From positions 108,373,447 through 108,437,446 of the forward strand of contig CM061920.1 in NCBI GenBank assembly GCA_031002005.1: 64,000 nt of DNA. The letters run 5' to 3'. Positions 36,401 through 46,240 of this stretch are shown here, piece by piece. Source of the stretch: Vandiemenella viatica (Eukaryota > Arthropoda > Insecta > Orthoptera > Morabidae). How positions within the stretch are numbered: the stretch's first letter is position 1; each line of letters opens with the position of its first letter. Made by a program: the position numbers and the translations under genes. The notes under the pieces are model-generated. The model did not search any database. It saw only the letters and a list, made by a program, of their open reading frames with translations, and was not told the DNA's origin.

Positions 36401-37534
36401 ACCCCAGGTAGCGAGAACCGGTTTTTGTTCACCCGCCCGCTCTACAAAAATTGGTTCTCGGCGCGGGGTATTAGGTTACAACAGGTTTGTACCTGCCGGC
36501 CCTCTCTACAAACCGGTTTCTTGGGCGGTGTATCGATTACAAACCGGTTGACGGCGAGGGGTTTCGAATTCAAGGTCAGAGGCAGGGTATCAGATTACAA
36601 CTGTTTTGTACCTGCCCTGCGGTTTCGAATTCAAGGTCGGCGGCAGCTGGCGCGACACACCTGGTGTGGTTGGGGTCGCTCAAGTGGCCTAACAAAGAAT
36701 CCCAAGGGCAGCTGGTGATAGGGAAGTCAGGTGTTCAAACAAGTGGCCATGATTGACAGGTTGGGAGGGGAGGACAACAAAGAACCGCGACACACCTGGT
36801 GTCTTTGGGTGTGGCTCAAGTGGCCTAACAAAGAACGCCAAGGGCAGCTGGTGCTAGGGAAGGCAGGTGTTCAAACAAGTGGCCATGATTGACAGGTGGG
36901 GAGGGGAGGAGACTGTCCTAGCCAACCGTAAATACGTGAACGTCTTACCCCAGGTAGCGAGAACCGGTTTTTGTTCACCCGCCCGCTCTACAAAAACTGG
37001 TTCTCGGCGCGGGGTATTAGGTTACTACAGGTTTGTACCTGCCCGCCCGCTCTACAAACCGGTTTCTTGCGCGGCGTATCGATTACAAACCGGTTGACGG
37101 AGAGGGGTTTCGAATTCAGGTCAGAGGCAGGGTATCAGATTACAACAGGTTTGTACCTGCCCGCGTTTTCGAATTCAAGGTCGGCGTTAGCGTATCAGGT
37201 TACAACAGGTTTGCACCTGCAAAAGGTGTCAGGTTACATGGAAGGAACACCTGCAGGCTTCAAGGTCAACGTTAGGATATCAGGTTACAAGGAGGGGAGG
37301 GGGTATAAGGTTCCAAAGAGGGGAAACTGAGGTTTCAAGGTCAGCGGGATGGTGTCAGGTTACAAGGAGGCGTGGCTAACATTAGTTCCGAATTCACCAC
37401 TAGGGGGCTGGTGTCAAGTGGCCAACAGAACCAGAGATGATACATGTCAAGTGGTTAGTCAAATGGGAGGGGGGAGAACAATAGAACCGGAGATAATACC
37501 CATTTTGAGAGCGCATCGGCTAAACCATACTACT
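33456..37534 (-). repeat. Right arm of the large inverted repeat
   Basis: Inverted copy of the left arm: outer hairpin block 36360-37350, spacer 35941-36360, tandem unit 1 at about 34506-35940, partial unit 2 at 33456-34505. At its inner end the family-1 SINE head is joined to a SINE core (GGATGCCTGGACGTGG, ATTAAAAACCCAAATC). At the matching distance the left arm has the head followed by ACCCATCGCGCGG instead. The inner edge therefore corresponds to the SINE at 31945-32030, as if recombination between SINE copies had shortened this arm. Confidence 0.88.
36360..37350. repeat. Hairpin-rich subrepeat block, right arm
   Basis: Mirror copy of the left block. The long stems GAGAACCGGTTTTTGT … ACAAAAA-TGGTTCTC lie at 36413-36459 and 36959-37005. 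CAGGTTTGTACCTG hairpins recur near 36483, 37024, 37146 and 37203. The two large sub-blocks are kept here too, so the duplication predates the arms or was copied between them. Confidence 0.85.
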
Positions 37535-37960
37535 CATAGAATATTTTTCTGAATTGAACCCTTAAAGAGAAAAATGTCAGTATTTCTAAAATACGTTTCT
37601 TTGTGTCACGAGCCATTTATCTTCCCGATTACCTAACCGAAATCGATAAATGACATATCATTATAAAGATTAAGAACTTCGCTTTGGTGAAATTATATAT
37701 TAAGAAAGGAATTTTTCGAAATTTTACCTTTGCAGGGAAAAAGTATCAATATTTCTTTTTACGAGCAGTTTGTTTTCCATGAGACCTTATCGAAATCGAT
37801 AAATGAGGTATTATTTAAAAGACTGAGGTCTCCACTCAGGCAACATTATAAAGTAAGGCTGAATTTTTTTTTGGAATTTCACCCTTATAGGGCAAAAGTA
37901 ATAACTGTGAATGTCGCGCTTATAAGACTGTTCAGAGCAAAGATAGCAGTAGTACATATC
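37535..37960 (+). repeat. Local tandem repeat, ~170-bp monomers
   Basis: Three starts share a pattern 'ATTT-ACCCTTA-AGGGAAAAAGT' near 37557, 37725 and 37892, with CGAAATCGATAAATGA-GTAT blocks near 37648 and 37793. The first monomer lacks its beginning, which is found at 27466-27588 on the other side of the inverted-repeat structure. Confidence 0.65.
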
Positions 37961-39142
37961 ACAGAGATATTAATAAACTGCTTCACTGGCGTCACACTAA
38001 GCAAATAAGCAATTGAAACAAATGAGGTGGTTCTTATTTCATCCTATTACAAAGCACCAACATTACAATCCATCGTATTCGCGAAATTTTCGCACGGGTC
38101 ACCTAGTTGTGTAGAATTAGACGTGCATTAAAAATTTCACTAGAAAAACGTTTTCAACACATTCAGTGGACAGTTCAAAATTCTCCATTTATGAGATAGA
38201 ATTCCAAAAGCACTTACGACGTTTCTTCTTGAACGACTCAAATGGTAATTGAATATTTGGGTGCACGGCAGTACACCCGCCAGTCGAGTCAACGGCGGCA
38301 CTGCCTACCCTTTTCTCGAAGCATTTCGGGCCATTTCTTCGGTCGTATTCATGCTACATGTCTCAAATTTCTGTTATGCATAGATATCAGCAATCTTAGC
38401 AAACGTATTAAATTTTAGATTGTTACTGTTCTTAGTTCGTTTGTTATTCGGATGCAAACTTCAGAATTTTGACACTCACTCACTAACTGACTGACTGACT
38501 GATGATCATCAAAATTCTAAGGCACTAGAAAGCTGAAATTTGGTACACAGATAACATTTTACCCACATATTAAAAGAAAAGTCTGAAACTCATAAATTTC
38601 CATCTACCTACCCCCTTACCTACCCCTAACATGAAATTGCTTTCTACCCTAATGACTTTATAAACCTTAGATTTTCACTGTAGAGTTAGCTTACTATGTT
38701 TAACTAATGTGTTTAATTTTACTTCTGTACTTTTCTTACTTTGGAAGTTGTTGAAATTCAAAATTTTTGTGGGAGTCTTTTTTACTCTGTGGGATTACGT
38801 CGTGCATAAGGTCGAATCACTTGTTCTGTTAGCCTAAATGCTTCATAAGTTACGTGTATAAATGGAATATTTTCCCTGCTTGTTGAATGTAGAGGAAAAT
38901 TTATTTGTAATTGATCTGTCACTGTTAATTTTTTTATAAAAATGGTTCTCTGAAATACGAAAGAGTACCAATCTTTACCAAATGTTTCTACATCAGCATA
39001 TGTTAATTTATAATGAGAATTGTTTAATTCCATGAGAACAATAGAAAAGAAACCCTTGTAGCTGAAATTCATTGAAGGAATATGAGGTAATTTTATTTCG
39101 TATGTTTTGCATCGACAGCTTCTACGCAGTTTGGCAAATAGC

Positions 39143-39178
<36 letters not shown>

Positions 39179-41329
39179 TCTGTCAGTTTTTCCTGTTGTT
39201 TGTGGAAGGAATTCATCTTTCAGGTGCTATCACAAATAATTGCACAACCTGTTGTGTAATTCCCAACCTGTAGGTGTCATGTATGTAAGTTAAGGTTGGT
39301 CCTGTAAGAAGATACCTAAAAATCAAAAGTAGAAATATAATAATTTGAAAGTTTTGTGTCATTTTTACAGATTTTATTTGGTTCGATTCAAGTTGTAGTC
39401 ATACATTTGTTTAATATAAAAAAATCTATTGATTTAGTAACTAAGTAAAAATTTAGCAGAATATTTGTGTAGTGATTTACTTCACTATCTGCCTAATCCT
39501 TTTTTTTATATTTGAGTGAACATAGGTTGTATCAAGAAGATTGTATTAATTAAATAATTTCTGTTTTTTCTTCTAAGGTATTAAAATGTAATGAAGTAAC
39601 GTTTGTTGAATATTGCACGGAACTTTCTTGCACCAAAGTTAAAAACCTACTGCACTTGGTGCGAAAAGGTGGACATCGGCTCCCGATTGGCCGCTGTGTG
39701 TGAAAATATCGTCTCGCCGGCACCGGGCTCTGCTCCGGCCCTGCCGGTGTGTATGAAAACGTCCTTATAGCGCACGGAGGACCGACTTCAGACATACCGG
39801 TAATATTGATGTGTTGGACCGTAGTAAATTACAAGACTAGATGTTGCATTTCTAGCTTTCACTTAAGTTTCTGGAATGTCCACTACTGTCCTTGTGTCTG
39901 CTCTACTCAGGACTGAGACTTGCAGTCTCGTAGTTCACAAATTAATTTGCAACACTTAAAGAGTCAAGTTTCAGCATCTGAAATGCTCAGTAGATAGTAA
40001 CCGACAAGTAAGAATGTCATTTTCCCTCAACGCAAGGCAGTTTATGGGCTTCAGGTGAAAGCCTGAATCACACTTACCCTGTAGATGCGCATTCATTCCG
40101 CCGGGAAATGTGATGTATCGATTTGAAACGAATAGCTGAATTTTGTGATGCTATTCGCAATGACTTTGTCTTACTTCTGAAGTGAATTTTCTTTTGTACC
40201 TTCAAGCGAAACGTTTAAAAATATATCCATATTGTGTTATACGAAATGTGGCAGTGACGTCGATGAAGATTGGGCACGTTAAAGGAAGGCATGTCGAGTT
40301 TACATAATTTATGAAAAATAAAATGAAGCTATTATTACTCGGAGCGTGAAGGAGTATAAAGGGCCGCAAAATATTAAAATTATACTCAGCAGCACTCAAA
40401 AAAAGTTTCTCTCCCCGTCTTTTCGCAAATATAGGATAGCACGGTTCACAGTGATGAAGTTGACGGGACGTTACATGTAGCCGATACGACAGTAAATTAC
40501 TTTTCTCGGTATTGCTTGTCTCCTTCGTATAACCTTCAGACGAACTAAAAACGACGAGGTGCCTCTACCACCTCCGCTTGAAAGCAAATTGTCCCTATCG
40601 GTATAACGAATTCTTTGATCCCTTGGCTGTCGAATAATACTATTGTATTTTAGATGTGAACCATTTAGCGCTAGTGCAGTGCCGACTATATCCACCGACA
40701 CTGTTATCAACGAGTTTTCTAGAATGTTCCCCTTTCTCCATGCGGAAACTAATTTAAAGTTCACTAATGAATTTTGTTCAAACGTTTATACCACAGAAGA
40801 TATGTTCATGGTTCGAAATCTTCCGTAACCTAACTGGTTCAGTACCCGCTAGAAGCGGCAACATAGTCTTCAGACTAAGCTACATGATAAGTTGCCGTCG
40901 ATCCTGCTTCCTATCCGAAATATTCAGTAGAAATGCCCTGTTCAGTACAGTATTTAACAATGCAGCTGGCATTCCGGTGAGTAGAGATGAAATACCTACG
41001 CACCGATCGGAGGTCATGAATGAAATTCCTCGACAAGGTGGTGGGCAGTCGTGGGAACAGCCGCAGATCAACGAATGCTCTTAACAACAGAAGACGGAAT
41101 ATCAGGGTGAATCAAAAGTTAAGGTGTAACACAAACGTTTCAGAGCAGCATGTTATTTCTAGTTAACAAATAATCACATGGCCCGATAGTCATAAAGGAA
41201 TTTATTTTCAGTTTGGTGTAAATATAAAAAATGATCTATGAGGCACGATTTTACTGTATATAATTTAGCATCACAACAAAGCTCCATACGAACCATTAGT
41301 GGAAATATCGTCGGTATTTTTTTGCAGTT
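37961..41329. other. No gene seen; one dispersed-repeat piece and a GC-rich patch
   Basis: Near 38470-38650 a CTGACTGACTGACTGATGAT run is followed by AAGGCACTAGAAAGCTGAAA and TTTGGTACACAGA, the look of a dispersed insect repeat. A T-run of about 28 lies near 39146-39173. At 39660-39790 a GC-rich patch contains CGCCGGCACCGG and CGGCCCTGCCGGTG as an imperfect inverted repeat. Frames up to 105 codons show no known domain. Confidence 0.4.
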
Positions 41330-41340
41330 GATTATTTCTT

Positions 41341-41587
41341 ACCGAGCGTGGTGGGTGAACGGTTAACGCTCTGGCGTTGAATTCGGGAGGACGCCATTTC
41401 GAATCCTCATCCGGGAATCCTGATTTGGGTTTTCCATGGTTTCCCCAAATCACTCCAGGCGAATGCCGAGATGCTTCTTAGAAAAAGGCCATGGCAGAAT
41501 TCCTTCCCGTTCCTTATCCCCAGTCCTCTCCCGCCTCTAATAACCTTGATGTCGACGAGGCGTAAAGCCATAAGAAAAGAAAAAAAA
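41341..41587 (+). mobile_element. SINE family 1 with target-site duplication
   Basis: Starts ACCGAGCGTGGTGGGTGAAC, with a worn B box (TTTCGAATCCTC), a full core, and ends CGACGAGGCGTAAAGCCATA plus an A-rich tail. GATTATTTCTT at 41330-41340 and GATTATTTTTT at 41588-41598 form an 11-bp duplication with one difference. The change inside the B box would weaken RNA polymerase III transcription. Confidence 0.88.
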
Positions 41588-41598
41588 GATTATTTTTT

Positions 41599-42250
41599 CA
41601 CAATATTTTATACAAAATTCGCAACGAAACTAAAACGAGTCTCCAATACCTCATCTTCGACAAGTCGCAAAACCGGAGAGCAAAAGATTTCGTTATTTCG
41701 ATGATCATTCGGTTCAAAAAAGTTGTAGTGAATTCCCTTCAATCTTGTTACCATTTTACATCATTGTTGTAGAAGCGCAAGAAGCCACCACATGATTATA
41801 TTACTCCAAGCTACTGACCCAAGAAGTTAAGTACTCTCCCCCCAGAATAGGTAGTGAATAATCAACAAATATTTAACTCTGAAAACGTATCCTACATTTT
41901 ATGTGCCAGAAAGTTAATGGATAATATCTTTGCCACGTACAATGAACGAAATTATTAATTTCAAATTTCGTAAGCGATTGAACTATAGCCCGATCAATCA
42001 ACAAACGCGTCTCAAGGCTAGTCTGCTATATTCCCACTACGCTGCCCTTACCCTTACAAGTGAAGGGGAATTAGGCACTCGCGTGTTGTTGCACAGCGGT
42101 CAGGTCTTAGAGGTAGGAAGGGAGGAGTGGCGAGGTGAGGAGCGGGGGAGGGGAACATGACCTTCAGCCGCCAGTACGGAGTGAACAGGGAACAGAGGGA
42201 AAGTCGTCATAATCATATCACTGCTGATTGAACACACCATAGATATATGC
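41599..42250. other. No gene seen; a G-rich run near 42105-42160
   Basis: Plus-strand sequence near 42107-42158 is nearly all purine with several G-runs (GGGAGGAGTGGCGAGGTGAG, GGGGGAGGGGA). No product recognised. Confidence 0.4.
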
Positions 42251-42255
42251 GCAGT

Positions 42256-43290
42256 CTATCCACTGGAACCTACGTGTTTACGTTTGTAGGGAATAACATT
42301 TAGAATTTTTTTGGTGTCATCAGTCTTTCGACTGGTTTCATGCAATCCTGTGCTAACCTCTTCATCTCCACACAAATATTCTTTACAACCTACGTCCTCA
42401 ATTATCTGCTTCATATATTCTAATCTCTGTCTTCCTCTACAGTTCTTACCTTCAACTGTTCCCTCCAATAACAAATTAACCAATCCAGCCTGTCTCAAAA
42501 TATGACCTACCAATCTGTCAATTCTTTCTATAAGCTTCTTCCACTAACTTCTTTCCTCACCCATTATTTCAAAAACTCGTTCATTTCGTACTTTGTCTGT
42601 CCATTTAATTTTCAGCATTCTTCTGTAGTTCCACATTTCAAATGCTTCCATTTTATTTATTTCTGGTATTCCTAAAGTCCATGTTTCGCTACCATAAAGT
42701 GCTGTGCTCCACACGTAGAGTTTAAAAAGTTATTTGAAATTCCTACACCAATATTTGAAACTGAAAGATTTCTCTTTTTCATGAAGGCTCTTTTTGCTAG
42801 TGCTATTCTGCTTTTAACATCATTCTAACTTCGGCCATTGGTTGTAATTTTGCTTCTCAAATAGCACAATTTACTTAGTTCTCCAATTACATCCGATCCT
42901 ATTTTACATTTAATCTACTGTGATTTGTATCATTTCTGCTGCATTTCATCACTTTTGTCTTGCTTTGATTTATATTCAGTCCAAAATCATCCATCAGTAT
43001 TTTGTTCATGATACTCAGTAACTTCTCAATATCCTCAGCTCGTTCTGCTAACAAGACAATGTCATCAGCAAATCGTAGCATACTATTTTTTTCTCCCTGA
43101 GCTCTTATGCCACAGTGAAATTTTTTCTTTTATCTCCTTTATTATTTCTTCTACATAAAAGTTGAATATTAACGGGGATAGACTACAATCTTGTCTCACA
43201 CCCTTTTTAACTGATGCATCTCTCTCATGGTTCTCTACATCTATTATAGCTACTTGATTTTAACAGTTTATAAAATATTCTTCTATCTCG
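42256..43290 (-). pseudogene. LINE reverse transcriptase, C-terminal half, family also at 52.7 kb
   Basis: On the minus strand, GVRQDCSLSPLIFNFYVEEI (about 43200-43135) is the conserved block before the active site. MLRFADDIVLLAERAEDIEK (43081 downward) carries the FADD catalytic pair. DFGLNINQSKTKVMK is the block after it. A stretch with shifts follows, ending in GHILRQAGLVNLLLEGTVEG and GRQRLEYMKQI (42513-42330). Shifts and stops break it into pieces, and the beginning of the protein is absent. The plus-strand frames over this span are shadows. 5'-truncated and dead. Confidence 0.9.
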
Positions 43291-44235
43291 ATATTTTAGA
43301 CCTATATGATGAACTTAAAAACGAAGAAAATGACGCAACCAGCAGGGGCAAATTTTAGTACAGAGAAGGAGGGAACGGTTATTTAACTGCACTTTTAATC
43401 TTTAAATATTTCGTCTTCGTTCATTTGTGCTGGCACCTTTACATAATTTCTCTTTCACTGTGTGCATAAAGAAACATAACTCGGCGTATAATTATGAAAT
43501 TATGATATGGTGATGGAAGATCTTAATGCACTACATTTTGGCGAAAGTATCAAAAAGTAAATTTAAATGCATGAGATACAGAAAAATTGATCTAAATTAC
43601 TTGATGAATAAATAACTTGAAACAATATTTTTAGGCATTTTTCACCATAGGTGAAAACGTGACTATAGTCCTAACGAAAAGAATCGAGCTCACAGCGGAA
43701 GCAGTTAAAGCGCTTGTTGTGGATCGAGCAGGCGAGACGAGTGCATTGTCTCCGGTGATGATTTGCATGACAGTGGTGAGCGAGGACGGCGCCACAATGG
43801 CGCGCAGTGGCTGATGCGGCGGGTTATAGCGGCGCGGCGCGACGGGCCCGCTAATGCGCTAAGCCAGCCGAGCTGCATTACACTGAGTGCAGTGTAAACA
43901 GCTCCACTATCGACTGTCACACCTGAACACACCACCAGCTCCGGCTACTCGACATCAGTCAGCTGTACTCAACAAGATTTCATGCTGCTGGGACAACAAT
44001 AGTTATATGGCAAGATTTACCCTCGGATAAACTGATTTTAGCGTGAGCCGTCAACACACTCCTCAGTTTTATATCGATATTTTTAATGTTCATAGAATAC
44101 TTACAATAATTCCTTATTACATCTGCGCAATAAAGTCCATCGTTTCGCAGTGTATTTTGCTGTTAGACCATACAGTCAGATCCAATGTGTATGTCACTGA
44201 ATATCGATAGAATATTGATTGAAATAAGACGGAAA
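43291..44235. other. No gene seen; CpG-rich patch at about 43690-43970
   Basis: The patch holds GAGCGAGGACGGCGCCACAA, TGGCGCGCAGTGGCTGATGC and GCGGCGCGGCGCGACGGGCC, with dense CpG in an AT-rich setting. It might be a promoter or unmethylated island of an unseen gene, or part of a GC-rich repeat. No initiator or TATA arrangement convinced me. Confidence 0.4.
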
Positions 44236-44237
44236 TT

Positions 44238-44315
44238 ACGCAAACCCGAGGCCGGGCTCGAACCGGAGAACTCTCCTATCGAGGCCACCGTGGTAGCCTC
44301 TACACAGCAAGGGCG
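44238..44315 (-). other. tRNA-like sequence, probably a SINE head remnant
   Basis: On the minus strand GAGGCTACCACGGTGGCCTC (A-box-like) is followed by CCGGTTCGAGCCCGG, a perfect 4-bp T-stem with a 7-base loop. The acceptor and anticodon arms do not pair convincingly, so I do not call a tRNA gene. Confidence 0.35.
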
Positions 44316-44459
44316 GGGCATCTGATAATTCAGTCGCCTTCCTCTGGTAATCTGTTTGCAGCATTCAAGTATTCCAAACTTGGAAACCGCGCAATTTGGC
44401 GAGACAACATTACCTTTCTGCGAGCGTACTACAACCTCCTGTTCTGAAGACCGCTATTT

Positions 44460-44765
44460 ATTCAGCACTGAAATTACACCTTAGCTACCACAATGCAAAG
44501 TACTTTCTCCAAGTTGGATATAACCTCATATTTTTAATTCTATTAAATTCATTTGTCAATTCATGATAACTTTTTTCTGCGAGGAATGTTTTAGTCTGTC
44601 CAACATCTAGCATTTTCTTCACCCGCCTCCTTTCTTTCAATGGTTTCCAAAACAACTCCATTGTATCAGGCACTGACTGAGTTCGACATTAATTTCCGCA
44701 AGTAGATCTGTCTGGTGTCTCTCGCACATCTTCGAATTCCCTTATGATCCGAGAGATGGGTCGAC
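44460..44765 (-). pseudogene. LINE C-terminal fragment (same family as 56.8 and 61.6 kb)
   Basis: Minus-strand reading gives CRTQSVPDTMELFWKPLKER and RRVKKMLDV. This parallels SVSEMIKEL…SLEDRRKVKRVLGV at 57.2 kb and SVTDMIIELEWDSLEDRRRV at 61.6 kb. YHELTNEFNRIKN follows. Only this tail survives. Confidence 0.6.
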
Positions 44766-44881
44766 ACCTTTAACATTGTTACTACCTGAAAGCAAAAATG
44801 TTTTCTTCATATGTGTTACATTCAATTCTCTGTTCATCGGATCCTGCAACGATTTTTCTACTACTGCATCTATATTACGTT

Positions 44882-45153
44882 ACCGAGCGGGGCGGTGTAA
44901 CGGTTAGCGTTCTCGCCTCGCATTCGGGAGGACGGCGGTTCGAATCCCCGTCCGGGCATCCAGATTTGGGTTTTCCATGGTTTCCCCAAATCACTCCAGG
45001 CAAATGCCGGGATGCTTCCTTCAAGAAAAGGCCATGGCCGAATTCCTTCCCATTCCTTGCCCCCATCCTTGCCCCCCATCCTTGCTCCCCATCCTTTCCC
45101 GTCTCTAAAGACCTCGATGTTAAAAAGAGACGTAAAAGCAGTTAAAAAAAATG
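44882..45153 (+). mobile_element. SINE family 1, well preserved
   Basis: ACCGAGCGGGGCGGTGTAAC head, perfect GGTTCGAATCCCCG B box, full core, and a CCCATCCTTGCCCCCCATCC expansion before TCTCTAAAGACCTCGATG and an A-rich tail. TATATTACGTT at 44871-44881 and TATGTTACGTT at 45154-45164 form an 11-bp target duplication with one difference. It shares the 'AAGACCTCG…AGAGACGTAA' ending with the young copy at 63039, so these two form a subfamily. Confidence 0.9.
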
Positions 45154-45164
45154 TATGTTACGTT

Positions 45165-45815
45165 CTTCCCACTGTGGCTATGCTAACATGTCAATTCTGT
45201 TTCTCCCCAAAACTTCCAAAGAGTCTGAAAGCTTGAGTCTGCCTGCCATGTTGGTACTACGACCTGTTGCCATCTACATTTTATCTTTACCTCTCTCTAT
45301 ACCATGAATTTTAAAATTTACGCTTAACCTTTTTTTATATATTTTTACAATTTCACTATTCAAATATCTTACTAAAATAAAGGTGAGACAGAAACGTTTT
45401 AACAAAACTGAATAAACAGTACTCACACTTCACGAATTTCAAAATCATGCTTACAGCCGCATTTTGTTTTTGAATAGATACCACGTAGACTTTAATGTAG
45501 ACCTACTAGCCAGATTTTCATAAATAGTACGTCACTAACAATAGTTAATTTTTTCACAACCTTATACCAGTACACAATAACTATTAACACTTAACTTTTA
45601 CTTCTAAACGCTTATGTGTATATATAAAAAAAAAAAACTCATCTGGGATAATAATTTCATTATTTCAATTTTTAAGTTAATTTATTTATCAAAATAGGTT
45701 AGTGGCGCTAAAAGTTGTAAATTAAGAGTTTAGTCATTTCGACGCAAGCAACCGGAGATCGTGCGGTCCAGAGATTTCAAAGGATCAGAGTTCACTTTGA
45801 TAATGGGTAAGCAAA
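45165..45815. other. No gene seen
   Basis: AT-rich, no family recognised. Confidence 0.4.
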
Positions 45816-45818
45816 GGT

Positions 45819-46055
45819 TATTTTTTTTTTACTTATGGTTTTACGCCTCGTCGACGTCATTGAAGGCTGGATGCGACTGGGTACAATGAACGCGAAGGAA
45901 TTCGGCGACGGCCTTTTGAAGGAAGCATCCCGGAATTTGCCTGGAGTGATTTGGGAAAACCATGGAAAATCCAAATCTGGATGCGCGAACGTGGATTCGA
46001 ACCGGCGTCCACCAGCATGCGAGGCCAGAGCGTTCACCACTCACCCACCAGGAAA
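45819..46055 (-). mobile_element. SINE family 1, minus strand
   Basis: The plus strand shows the T-run, TTACGCCTCGTCGACGTCAT, the core as TGATTTGGGAAAACCATGGA, and the head reversed (GATTCGAACCGGCGTCCACC, CGTTCACCACTCACCCACCA). AGCAAAGG before the T-run (about 45810) and GGCAAAGG after the head (about 46057) may be the target duplication. Opposed open frames here are repeat products. Confidence 0.85.
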
Positions 46056-46240
46056 AGGCAAAGGAACAATTTTCTGCATCAGTGATAACTTTCTATCTAG
46101 TGTTTTATTATATTACATTCCAATTTTCGAAAATCTTGTGAGCAATAGAAATCTCGAACCTGCTCTCCAGATATTTATTTCGAGCTAATTAAAATCATTC
46201 AAATAACATCAGTTTAGTTTCAGTTGTATATTAGCACTAA

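Larger units (their letters stand above)
27589..37534. mobile_element. 9.9-kb structure with 4-5 kb inverted arms (Foldback-like by design)
   Basis: The two ends are inverted copies: 27589 starts AGTAGTATGG-TTAGCCGATG, and the minus strand from 37534 gives the same apart from one base. Arms run inward to about 32650 (left) and 33460 (right). Distances agree closely: the SINE module starts 1.78 kb from both tips, and the second module about 3.41 kb from both. By eye, identity between the arms is high, with scattered substitutions and small indels. Each arm has an outer block (hairpin-rich, then a unique part) followed by 1.45-1.6 kb tandem units. The left arm has two units plus a partial third; the right has one plus a partial second. 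The centre of about 0.8 kb holds a Tc1 remnant. Foldback/Galileo elements have long terminal repeats with internal tandem subrepeats, which fits. A large inverted segmental duplication is the alternative. No encoded transposase of its own was recognised. Confidence 0.85.

Noticed and set aside
27538..37552. Matching protein-like frames on opposite strands, such as those at 27538-27774 and 37349-37552
   Set aside because: They look conserved only because the two arms are inverted copies. The frames are built of hairpin subrepeats and differ by indels between copies.
42107..42158. G-rich run as a quadruplex site
   Set aside because: G-runs are mostly two or three long and unevenly spaced; too weak to call.
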